A stretch of 64,000 nucleotides of DNA from positions 372,001 through 436,000 of the forward strand of contig NZ_JAJEJT010000002.1 of assembly GCF_021390645.1 (NCBI RefSeq), read 5' to 3'. Position numbers and translations under genes: made by a program. The stretch is from Paraburkholderia flagellata (lineage in GTDB: Bacteria > Pseudomonadota > Gammaproteobacteria > Burkholderiales > Burkholderiaceae). Below, piece after piece: positions 27,954-36,258 of the stretch (the stretch's first letter is position 1; each line of letters begins with the position of its first letter). A model generated the notes under the pieces. It ran no database searches. It was given only the letters and a program-made list of their open reading frames with translations, and was not told where the DNA came from.

Positions 27954-28070
27954 ATTCGTTCAAAGGGATGAAATCACGCATTATGGGTCATGGAGATCCC
28001 GCTGCGTCTGCTGTGGCCCTTCCTGTCGGTAATTGTCCGGGCAATGAGAAATTCATTCTTTCGAATGAGG
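27954..28070. promoter_or_regulatory. Paired inverted operator C between ligase and FadJ2 operons
   Basis: The left copy (27954-27975) contains TTCGTTCAAAGGGATGAAATC. The right copy (28049-28070) contains ATTCATTCTTTCGAATGAGG in reverse orientation. Centre spacing is 95 bp. Both resemble operators A and B, including the GGATGA and CGAATGAGG edges. The site lies in the divergent intergenic region between 27851 and 28227. Confidence 0.65.
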
Positions 28071-28148
28071 CACCACCGGGTGGCTCTCCAGATAATCCGT
28101 GGGAGGTCTGGGCTCAGAAGGTTGACTCGGGCCGAGAGATCACTGGAA

Positions 28149-28176
28149 AAATAGCGCCGGTGCGGCGCGCACCGGC
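28149..28176 (-). terminator. Hairpin with T-run on the minus strand
   Basis: The stem GCCGGTGC / GCACCGGC (28156-28163, 28169-28176) is followed, on the minus strand, by GCTATTTTTCC. It looks like an intrinsic terminator facing the ligase gene, although no gene precedes it on that strand. It may insulate the two divergent promoters. Confidence 0.45.
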
Positions 28177-28226
28177 TGGCGGTGTGCGGGGCACGTAATT
28201 GCTGGTGATAATGGAAGGAGACGGCA

Positions 28227-30452
28227 TTGTTTCAGGGTGAAAATATCAAGGTCCTGCCACTGACAGGCGGCTTCGTCGAACTCCGGTTTGACCGCAGGGA
28301 CGAATCAATCAACAAGCTGGATCGCCGCACGATGGCGGAGTTCCGCGAGGCCACCGCGTGCATTGCCGCGGAACCGTTGGTGCGTGGCGTGCTCGTTACC
28401 AGCGCAAAGGACGTGTTTATTGTCGGGGCCGATATCAAGGAATTTGGTGAATTGTTTGCCATGCCCGAACGCGAGCTCGCGTCGTACACGCTGGCTTCAA
28501 ACCGGGCATTCTGCGCCTTCGAGGATCTCGGCATTCCCACGGTGGTAGCCATCAACGGCTTTGCGCTGGGCGGCGGTCTGGAGATGGCGCTTTCTGGCGC
28601 GCTACGCGTGATGGCTTCGTCCGCGAAAGTCGGATTACCGGAAGTCAACCTTGGTCTGATTCCCGGCTTCGGCGGTACGGTACGGCTTTCGCGTGTAGCC
28701 GGACTTAAGACGGCGGCGGACTGGATCGCAGGTGGCAAGCCCGCCTCTGCCAGTTCTGCCCTCGAAGCCGGTGTCGCCCATGAGGTGTGTGAACCTGCCT
28801 TGCTGCGTGAGGCGGCACTCGTGTTACTGCGTCGTGCGGCCTGCGGCGAGGTGGATTGGCGCGCGGAGCAGCAGCGAAAGCGCAACGCCGTCTCCATCCA
28901 GGAGAGCGCGCTGGCAGACGCACTCGCGGCCATCGAGGATCGAGCGATCCAGGCTGACAGGCGCCATCTCCCCGCCGCGCTCATGGCAGTCAATCTTCTT
29001 CGTGACGCGCTCGCGCTGAAGCGCGAAGCCGCGCTCCAGCTGGAATCCGAGGTCTTCGCGCGCGTCGCCAAAACCCAGGCTGCCGGGTCGCTGGTCCAGG
29101 CGTTTCTCAACGAGCAACATCTGAAAAAGCAATATCGGAGTCTTGGACAGAAGTCGAGGAAGCTGGAACAGGCAGCGGTGCTGGGCGCTGGCGCGATGGG
29201 AGGGGGAATCGCGTATACAAGTGCGTTATCCGGCATCCCGGTTCTACTGAAGGATATTCGCAAGGAAGCGCTGGATGCTGGAATACGCGAAGCAGAACGC
29301 CTCCTCGCGCGTCAAGTCAAGGCAGGGCGTCTGAAGGCGGAGAGTGCGCAGACTACGCTTGCGGCAATTTCTCCGCAATTGGACTTTGCAGGGTTCCGCG
29401 AGGTTGATCTCGTCGTGGAAGCCGTCGTCGAGAGCGTCGAAGTAAAGAAGCGTGTCTTGAGCGAGATCGAAAGCGAGCTTCGCGACAATACCGTGATTGC
29501 TTCGAATACGTCGAGTCTACTGATTGATGACATTGCAACAGGATTGTCCCGGCCCGAAAATTTCGTCGGCATGCATTTCTTCAATCCGGTGCCGGCAATG
29601 GCGCTGGTCGAAATTGTCCGCGGCGTGCATACGAGCGAAGAAGCGATTGCGACCGTTGTGAACTATGCTGTCGCCATGGGCAAATCACCGGTCGTCGTCA
29701 AAGACTGTCCTGGTTTCCTCGTCAACCGGATACTTACGCAGTATGTCCGGGCATTTTTGCTGCTGCTCGAAGAGGGAGCAGACTTCCTGCAAATCGATCG
29801 CGCCATGGAGGCGTTTGGCTGGCCGATGGGGCCCGCCAGCTTGCAGGATGTGATTGGTATGGATGTCAGTAGCCACGTTGTGGATGTGATCTCGGCAGGC
29901 TATTCCAGCCGGATGCCCCAGATGCCTCACAACGCGCTCAGGCTGATGGTGAGTCTCGGTCGTCATGGGCAGAAGTGTGGTCTTGGCTTTTACGCCTACG
30001 AGCGGGACGCGGGCGGCAAACTCGCGAAATCCGTCGCGCCAGACACCCATGCGCTGCTCTCCAAACTGCAGCGCACCGGCGACCGCACGTTCTCTGACAG
30101 CGAGATCGTTGAGCGCATGATGCTGCCGCTTATCGTCGAGGCGGCCGTGGCCCTCGAGGAAGGTGTCGTGGCCTCCGCCGCAGAACTGGATACGGCGCTG
30201 CTACTGGGAATTGGTTTCCCGTCGAGTCTCGGCGGCCCGCTGAATTACGCCGACTGGCTCGGCATGGCAGAAGTGGTAAGGCAATGCGACTGGTATGCGG
30301 GACTCGGCGAGGCATACATCCCGACCCAGGCGATGAGAGGGATGGCGCGCGACGGCGCGCGCTACTATCCCCGTGTCTCAAAGGCGGAAATTAGATCCGC
30401 GATGAAGGCGAGTCAGCCGCATCGCGTCAAAGACTCCAGCATTACTCGTTAA
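28227..30452 (+). CDS. FadJ/FadB-like multifunctional beta-oxidation protein
   Basis: 741 residues. An N-terminal crotonase domain (VGADIKEFGELF; NGFALGGGLEMALSGALRV) carries the oxyanion loop and the first Glu region (GLPEVNLGLIPGFGGTVRL). The NAD domain begins AAVLGAGAMGGGIAYTSALSG near residue 318, followed by NTSSLLIDDIA, VGMHFFNPVPAMALVEIV and helical C-terminal domains. The start is TTG at 28227 with AAGGAG 6 bp upstream; no ATG fits. It heads an operon with a thiolase 11 bp downstream, then the cyclase. FadB-like sequence features are stronger here than in the homolog at 13771. Confidence 0.93.
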   Translation: MFQGENIKVLPLTGGFVELRFDRRDESINKLDRRTMAEFREATACIAAEPLVRGVLVTSAKDVFIVGADIKEFGELFAMPERELASYTLASNRAFCAFEDLGIPTVVAINGFALGGGLEMALSGALRVMASSAKVGLPEVNLGLIPGFGGTVRLSRVAGLKTAADWIAGGKPASASSALEAGVAHEVCEPALLREAALVLLRRAACGEVDWRAEQQRKRNAVSIQESALADALAAIEDRAIQADRRHLPAALMAVNLLRDALALKREAALQLESEVFARVAKTQAAGSLVQAFLNEQHLKKQYRSLGQKSRKLEQAAVLGAGAMGGGIAYTSALSGIPVLLKDIRKEALDAGIREAERLLARQVKAGRLKAESAQTTLAAISPQLDFAGFREVDLVVEAVVESVEVKKRVLSEIESELRDNTVIASNTSSLLIDDIATGLSRPENFVGMHFFNPVPAMALVEIVRGVHTSEEAIATVVNYAVAMGKSPVVVKDCPGFLVNRILTQYVRAFLLLLEEGADFLQIDRAMEAFGWPMGPASLQDVIGMDVSSHVVDVISAGYSSRMPQMPHNALRLMVSLGRHGQKCGLGFYAYERDAGGKLAKSVAPDTHALLSKLQRTGDRTFSDSEIVERMMLPLIVEAAVALEEGVVASAAELDTALLLGIGFPSSLGGPLNYADWLGMAEVVRQCDWYAGLGEAYIPTQAMRGMARDGARYYPRVSKAEIRSAMKASQPHRVKDSSITR

Positions 30453-30463
30453 GGACTCAGGGA

Positions 30464-31642
30464 ATGACAGATGCATTTATCGTCGCAGCGGTGCGAACGG
30501 CAGGTGGCAAAAGGAACGGACGCTTGTCGGGTTGGCATCCAGGTGACCTTGCCGGTCAGGTTCTGAATTCGCTGCTTGACCGGGTTGGGGCCGATCCCGC
30601 GCTGATCGATGATGTGATCATGGGCTGTGTGGGGCAGGCAGGCGAGCAGGCCATGAACGTCGCGCGAAACGCCGTGCTCTCGTCGAGGCTGCCCGAGTCG
30701 GTCCCAGGTACCTCAGTGGATCGCCAGTGCGGTTCGTCGCAGCAAGCACTGCATTTTGCGGCACAAGCCGTGATGTCCGGTACGATGGATGTCGTCATTG
30801 CTGCCGGCGTGGAGAGCATGTCGCGTGTGCCGATGGGGTTGCCGACAACGCTTCCGCTCAAAAACAACCTGGGGTTTTATGTTAGTCCGGGCATGCAGGA
30901 GCGTTTTCCCGATGTTGAATTCAATCAGTTCGTCGGGGCCGAGATGGTGGCCAGGAAATACGAGCTGTCCAAGACTCAACTTGATGCCTATGCATTCGAG
31001 AGCCATCAACGCGCCATTGCGGCAACCAGAGCCGGTCGGTTCAACGCTGAAATCCTGCCTGTCGACGTTCGCACGCTTGATGGTGGGCCCGTTGCAGGGC
31101 AGCACACGATCGACGAAGGCATTCGCTTCGACGCGACCCTTGAGGGTATCAGTGGTGTGAAGCTTATCCAGGACGGTGGGTCCGTCACTGCGGCGTCGGC
31201 AAGCCAGATCTGTGATGGCGCCAGCGGGATCATGGTTGTCAACGAGCGCGGACTCAGGCTGCTGGGCGTTCAGCCGTTGGCGAGGATCCATCACATGTCG
31301 GTCGTCGGTCACGATCCGGTCATCATGCTCGAGGCGCCCATTCCGGCGACGAAGCTGGCGCTAAAGAAGGCAGGTATGGCGATCGGTGACATCGATCTCT
31401 ACGAGGTCAATGAAGCGTTCGCGCCCATTCCGCTCGCATGGCTAAAAGCGATCGATGCTGATCCGGCGCGTCTGAACGTCAACGGGGGCGCGATTTCGTT
31501 GGGCCACCCGCTGGGAGCGTCCGGTACAAAGCTCATGACAACGCTGGTTCATGCTTTGCAGCAGCAGAACAAGCGCTATGGATTGCAGACAATGTGCGAA
31601 GGCGGGGGCCTCGCGAATGTGACGATCGTCGAACGCCTGTGA
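30464..31642 (+). CDS. Acetyl-CoA C-acyltransferase (thiolase)
   Basis: A 392-residue thiolase. The acyl-accepting Cys is in VDRQCGSSQQALHFAAQAV, followed by AGVESMSRVPMGLP, NVNGGAISLGHPLGASGTKLM with the His, and TMCEGGGLANVTIVERL with the deprotonating Cys. It starts 11 bp after the FadJ2 stop with CAGGGA upstream, giving a matched hydratase-dehydrogenase-thiolase pair. It differs clearly from the thiolase at 15947. Confidence 0.93.
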   Translation: MTDAFIVAAVRTAGGKRNGRLSGWHPGDLAGQVLNSLLDRVGADPALIDDVIMGCVGQAGEQAMNVARNAVLSSRLPESVPGTSVDRQCGSSQQALHFAAQAVMSGTMDVVIAAGVESMSRVPMGLPTTLPLKNNLGFYVSPGMQERFPDVEFNQFVGAEMVARKYELSKTQLDAYAFESHQRAIAATRAGRFNAEILPVDVRTLDGGPVAGQHTIDEGIRFDATLEGISGVKLIQDGGSVTAASASQICDGASGIMVVNERGLRLLGVQPLARIHHMSVVGHDPVIMLEAPIPATKLALKKAGMAIGDIDLYEVNEAFAPIPLAWLKAIDADPARLNVNGGAISLGHPLGASGTKLMTTLVHALQQQNKRYGLQTMCEGGGLANVTIVERL

Positions 31643-31740
31643 CGAGACACAGCGACGGCCCGGATACCCGGGTGCGAAACGCCAGACCGGGTCGTGAATG
31701 GCCCCGTATCAGAACATAACGACACGAAGAGGAAGACACC

Positions 31741-32796
31741 ATGCGCTGGAAACAAAGACCGCAGGGTTCCAACTGGGGTGATTTCGGGCCCGACGACGAA
31801 CTTGGGCGGGTCAACCTGATCGGCCCGGAACAAGTGCGTAAGGGCGCGCGAGAAATCCAGGCCGGCTTGAGTTTCTGCCTGTCGCTGCCGCTCGACTACC
31901 CGGGCGGCAACGCGCTTAGTCCGAACCGCCACCCTCCGGCGCTGCGCCCCACGTTTGGCGAAGGTATTCATTTCGTGAATTTTCCGGTCGCGAAGATGGA
32001 TGCGACCGCGACCGACGTGGTGAGCGACGATCAGGTTCTGCTGTCACTGCAATACTCGACGCAATGGGACTCGCTCGCGCACGTGGGGGCGCAGTTCGAC
32101 GCCGATGGCGATGGCAAGGCCGAGCGCGTGTACTACAACGGCTACCGGGCCAACGAGCATATCGTAGGCCCGGTCGACTATGCCGAGGACGACAATTACG
32201 CGGAACATGACTGCGGCCATAGCCATAGCGAGGCACGGGCACTGGGCATCGAGAATCTCGCCGTCAAGGGCATGCAGGGACGTGGCGTACTGGTGGATCT
32301 GGCGCATGTATTCGGACTCGACTTCCGCACTGTCGGCTACGACGACCTGATGCGCGCGATGGAAGCGGGCGGTGCCGAGGTCGAAAGCGGTGACATGCTG
32401 CTGCTGCGCACCGGCTTTGCGGAGATGGTGCTGTCGATGAACCGTGAGCCGGACGCGGAACTGCTTCACCATAGCTGCTGTGCACTGGACGGCCGCGACG
32501 ACCGCCTGCTGAACTGGATCACCGACGCAGGTATTGCTGCGCTGATCGCCGATAACTACGCGGTGGAGCGCTTTCCGGCGCGACCCGCGCCGGACGACGG
32601 TCAACGACATCCCATCTTGCCGCTACACCACCATTGCCTTTTCAAGCTTGGTCTGCCGCTGGGCGAGCTGTGGTACCTGCGCGAACTGGCCGACTGGCTG
32701 CGTGCCAATGGCCGCTCGCGCTTCATGTTGACGGCACCGCCATTGCGGCTGCCGGGCGCGGTTGGGTCCCCCACCACGCCTGTCGCGACGGTTTGA
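31741..32796 (+). CDS. Cyclase-family hydrolase
   Basis: A 351-residue protein of the cyclase/kynurenine-formamidase-like superfamily (RGVLVDLAHVFGLD, LLLRTGF, ALIADNYAVERFPARP, LHHHCLFKLGLPLGELW). Classical members bind metal with an HxGTHxDxPxH motif. Here the equivalent stretch reads TQWDSLAHVG, lacking the first His, so metal binding may differ, as in longer members of the family. It follows the thiolase by 98 bp with AGGAAG upstream and is probably co-transcribed. It could hydrolyse a cyclic amide, lactone or ring-cleaved ketone; the substrate is unknown. Confidence 0.8.
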   Translation: MRWKQRPQGSNWGDFGPDDELGRVNLIGPEQVRKGAREIQAGLSFCLSLPLDYPGGNALSPNRHPPALRPTFGEGIHFVNFPVAKMDATATDVVSDDQVLLSLQYSTQWDSLAHVGAQFDADGDGKAERVYYNGYRANEHIVGPVDYAEDDNYAEHDCGHSHSEARALGIENLAVKGMQGRGVLVDLAHVFGLDFRTVGYDDLMRAMEAGGAEVESGDMLLLRTGFAEMVLSMNREPDAELLHHSCCALDGRDDRLLNWITDAGIAALIADNYAVERFPARPAPDDGQRHPILPLHHHCLFKLGLPLGELWYLRELADWLRANGRSRFMLTAPPLRLPGAVGSPTTPVATV

Positions 32797-32999
32797 CCCA
32801 GTTATAACGTCCCGCGTAGCTGGCCGCTTTGTCGTGGATGATTGGTATTACCAAACATCCACGCACCAATGCGTTCTCCGATTCAGGCGCCGCACACTCA
32901 TTGTGTCGGCCACGTCCGCTTTCGCGTCGCCGTAGTCTTTGCTTTGCTTGATCCGTCACCTAACATAACAGAGCGGGTTTCGCCGCTCGAGGTGATGTC

Positions 33000-33260
33000 A
33001 TGAAATCAGCCATTCGTATTACGTCAGGCATAATCGTTGGCGCTTTCTGTGTGGGGTCGGCATTCGCGCAGACTGCGTCGAACCCTTACGACTCATCGGC
33101 TACGCAGACCCGCACGCAAGTCTACTCAGACCTCGTGGCGTGGCGCGCCGCGGGCTTCAATCCATTAGAGACGGTCGACTATCCACGTAACGCGATCCGC
33201 GCCGGCCGTATCGTCACCGCTCAGCGTGGGAACGCAGCGGGAGTCGGTAAGGAACAGTAG
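33000..33260 (+). CDS. DUF4148 secreted small protein
   Basis: 86 residues. A signal peptide MKSAIRITSGIIVGAFCVGSAFA is followed by a short polar segment with QTRTQVYSDLVAWRAAGFNP, the DUF4148 core seen in many Burkholderiales periplasmic proteins. A GAGGTG ribosome site precedes the ATG. Function is unknown; usually stress- or condition-linked. It stands alone between the cyclase gene and the convergent racemase-like gene. Confidence 0.85.
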   Translation: MKSAIRITSGIIVGAFCVGSAFAQTASNPYDSSATQTRTQVYSDLVAWRAAGFNPLETVDYPRNAIRAGRIVTAQRGNAAGVGKEQ

Positions 33261-33384
33261 AAGCGCCAGCACACTCTGCATGGCAGCATCAAAACGGCGC
33301 GAATTCCGGCGACTACGTCTGTTGAGTTGTAACCGATGGTGGATACCGCCAGGGGGCAGCCCGGTCTCTACCGGAACGGTTCCA

Positions 33385-34494
33385 TCAGGAGGTCCTCCAA
33401 ACCTCACTGCGGCTTTCTAAAGCCGACAGGACTTCATCGGTATGTTGCCCTGGCTGAGGAGGAGCGCCCGGTTCCACTGTCTTGCCGCCGAAGCGAGGGG
33501 CGGGGCTGACTTGAAGCTCCCCATTGCGTTCGAAATATACGCCACGTGCCACGTTGTGCGGATGTCGCGCCGCTTCGGCCGGGCTCAGGACCGGGCCGAA
33601 ACAGACATCGGTACCTTCGAGCAGGTTGCTCCATACCTCACGGGTCTTCGAAGCGAACTGGTCTGCCAGAAAGCGCCGCGCTTCGGGCCATGCCTTGCGG
33701 TTCCACTGTTCCGCAAAGCGCGGATCGTCCTTCAGGCACAGCTTTTCGAGCAGGAGTGCGTAGAATTGCGGTTCGAGCGAGCCAAGCGTGATGTACTTGC
33801 CGTCCGCACAGCGGTAGGTGCCGTAAAAGGGGGAACTGTCGTGCACATTCTCGCCGCGATCGCCGGCCACGAGGCCTGCTTTTTTCGTAGCGAGCAGCAA
33901 CTGCAACATGTGGGCGGATCCGTCGACGATCGAGGCGTCGACCACTGTACCTTTGCCGGTTTCGCGGGCCTTGAGGATGCCGGCCAGCAGACCGACAGCC
34001 AGATAAAGTGCTCCGCCGCCGATGTCACCAAGCACTGTGAATGCCGTGGATGGCGGCTCGCCTGACCCGCCGTTGTGGTAAAGCGAGCCGGAAAGTGAAA
34101 TGTAGTTATTGTCGTGGCCAGCCGCCTGAGCAAGCGGGCCGGACTGGCCCCAGCCTGTTACGCGCCCGTACACGAGTCGCGGATTGATTCGTTGCAATTC
34201 AACCGGACCGAGCCCGAGACGCTCCATGACCCCGGGTCGCATTCCTTCAATCAAGGCGTCGGCGCCTTCCACGAGTTGCCGCACGAGCTGCTGGCCTTCG
34301 TCGCTCTTGAGGTCTGCAATCACGGAGCGTTTGCCTCGATTGATGACGCTGGGGCCGGCGTTGGGCGCGCCAATGGGCGCCCGTTCGGCGCGTTCGACGG
34401 CGATAACATCAGCACCGAGATCGGCAAGGTGCATTGCGCAGAACGGCCCCGGACCGATGCCGCAGATCTCGACGATTTTGATACCGGATAGCAT
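33385..34494 (-). CDS. Alpha-methylacyl-CoA racemase-like family III CoA-transferase
   Basis: 369 residues: LSGIKIVEICGIGPGPFCAMHLADLGADV, INRGKRSVIADLKSDEG, the racemase-type AGHDNNYISLSGSL containing the His of the His/Asp pair, and VLGDIGGGALYLAVGLLAG containing the Asp. That combination points to alpha-methylacyl-CoA racemase rather than a CoA-transferase. Racemases invert the alpha-methyl centre so that branched acyl-CoAs can enter beta-oxidation. The start at 34494 has CGGAGA upstream; the frame continues 5' without homology. It lies apart from the operator-linked operons but beside them. Confidence 0.85.
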   Translation of the reverse strand: MLSGIKIVEICGIGPGPFCAMHLADLGADVIAVERAERAPIGAPNAGPSVINRGKRSVIADLKSDEGQQLVRQLVEGADALIEGMRPGVMERLGLGPVELQRINPRLVYGRVTGWGQSGPLAQAAGHDNNYISLSGSLYHNGGSGEPPSTAFTVLGDIGGGALYLAVGLLAGILKARETGKGTVVDASIVDGSAHMLQLLLATKKAGLVAGDRGENVHDSSPFYGTYRCADGKYITLGSLEPQFYALLLEKLCLKDDPRFAEQWNRKAWPEARRFLADQFASKTREVWSNLLEGTDVCFGPVLSPAEAARHPHNVARGVYFERNGELQVSPAPRFGGKTVEPGAPPQPGQHTDEVLSALESRSEVWRTS

Positions 34495-34882
34495 GAAGTC
34501 TCCGTATTGTGCGTTGACGTTGTACGCGATTATTGCGCTTTCGATCCGATGACTCGCCGTCCGAATGGACGAATTGCTGTGAGCCTTGCACGGGCCGGTG
34601 AACAGGACACACGCCGCAACTCCCAGCAGTAGCTGTCCTAATACTACGGTGGAAAAGAAGGTGCAGCGTTTCGGACCAATCCGAAGCGCTGGCGATCTTC
34701 CGAGGAAGGGGTAATCGAATGAAAGGGATTTCCCCGTCCCGAGGCTGCGGCGGTCTGCAGCGTGTTGGCCATCGTTTCGTACAGCACCTGGCCTGAGCCG
34801 AATCGACCGGTGCAGCCTGCGAAACAAGGGAAAACCCAGCAATTCCTCGAGGTGCCGGATTTGCCTGCTTACTGGACTCGAA

Positions 34883-35440
34883 GCCGAGCAGTACGTTCAG
34901 GGAAGGAATCAGGCGACGAAGGATTATCTTTATCGCGCTGTTGACCGGGCGGGAAAGACGATTGATTTTCGCCTCAGCGCCAGGCGTGATGTGGCAGCAG
35001 CAAAGGAGTTCTTTCTGAAAGCGATCGGAACTCAAGGGCGCGCTCCTGAAACGATCACGCTGGACGGCTATGCGGCATCCCATCTGGCGGTCCGCGAGAT
35101 GAAGACCGACGGGTCGCTACCCATGCGAACCAGATTGCGATCCTCGAAGTACCTGAACAATCTGATCGAGCAGGATGACCGCTACATCAAATCACGGGTG
35201 AACGTGATGCTCGGGTTCAAGCGGTTCCGGAACGCAGCCACCACACTCTCCGGTATCGAACTGATGCATCGCATTCGCAAAGGCCAGTTCGATCTCACCA
35301 GCGTGCGCCTCAAAGATACCACTTCGCCCTCGATCTGGATGGCGGTTCTTTCAGCCCGTTTAGGTCTCCGAAGATTGGGCGACTTCTCGCGGACCTACCG
35401 AATTTGCACCGCAGCCCCTGAGAGAACCTGTCATGTCTGA
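34883..35440 (+). pseudogene. IS6-family transposase, C-terminal remnant
   Basis: The frame encodes the C-terminal half of an IS6/IS240-type DDE transposase: YLYRAVDRAGKTIDFRLSARRDVAAAKEFFLKAIG, then SSKYLNNLIEQDDRYIKSRVN, MLGFKRFRNAATTLSGIELMHRIRKGQF, and the natural end KDTTSPSIWMAVLSA near 35352. The N-terminal HTH and first catalytic Asp are missing and the frame runs on past the usual stop. It marks the left edge of the decayed island. Confidence 0.85.
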
Positions 35441-35744
35441 GCGCGACTTCTGTTTTTGACTCAACGGTTTTCTCGAACTGAACGGCGGCCAGCAACCCAC
35501 GCCTGAACAATGGAAGGCCATCTGTGCCCATCTGGCGCTGGTCTTTCGAAAAGTGACGCCACCCGTGCATCCTGCGCCGGGTTTGCCGCAGCAGCCGTGC
35601 ATCGTGCACGTGCAGCTGGCATTCGGGCCGGGACCGGGTCTCCCGGGGATCGCGCCGCCGGGCGTGCTGCCCGGCTGGTCTGGTCCCGTGTGCACCGTGG
35701 GCGGTGCGGTGGCGCAGGACAACAAGACAGTACTGCTGTGCTGA
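35433..35744 (+). pseudogene. Small phage-type protein with in-frame stop
   Basis: Reading from ATG 35433 gives MSERDFCF-stop-LNGFLELNGGQQPTPEQWKAICAHLALVF and continues to 35744 (about 103 codons), ending in a Pro/Gly-rich tail. The TGA at 35457 falls where relatives have Trp (FCYWL-like), so TGG to TGA accounts for it. Proteins of this type are common in beta-proteobacterial prophages and plasmids; function is unknown. From here to 36258 I see no other gene. Confidence 0.6.
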
Positions 35745-36258
35745 GCGCAGCCCTGCGACTCACCACCAACCCCTGAGCAGGACCGCGTTGCGGCGGCGCC
35801 TGCCACAAGCTGAACGCTGTGTCGGGAGACCCGTGAACGTGCCAGCGAAGCAGGCAGGACCGCAGAAGCATGAGTCGCCCGCAGTGCAGGTTTGCGGTGG
35901 TTCGAATTCCGAATCTGCCTCATCAGGAACCTCGCAGCACGCCTCTCCGCCCATCGGAGTGGTGTCCTGGTCTTTCGCCAGACACCCCGTTCCCGAGACG
36001 CAGGCGAAATCTGCACCGCCGTCATTTGGATTCCAGTCCGGGTTTCTTCTCATCCCGCGATAAGTCAAATAGATCGACTTCCGTATGGATTCGCATTGGA
36101 TTACCGATCGTTGCGTTCCCTATTCTTGAAAACAACAGGGCGCACGTCAGTGAGCGCGCATCGGGTCGGCTACCGGTGCGCGTGCAATCCCGGAGCCAGT
36201 GGCCGTCGCCTTGAGCGTCAGGCCGGCGGCTAATGAGCGATAACGATAGGAGACGAAG

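Noticed and set aside
28189..28202. GG-N10-GC (sigma-54-like) just before FadJ2
   Set aside because: Poor match outside the GG/GC pair and too near the ribosome site; the operator family and MalT-type regulator fit a sigma-70 promoter better.
35760..36068. Cys-rich minus ORF of 102 codons
   Set aside because: Cysteines are irregularly placed, there is no upstream ribosome site, and the plus-strand frame is equally open.
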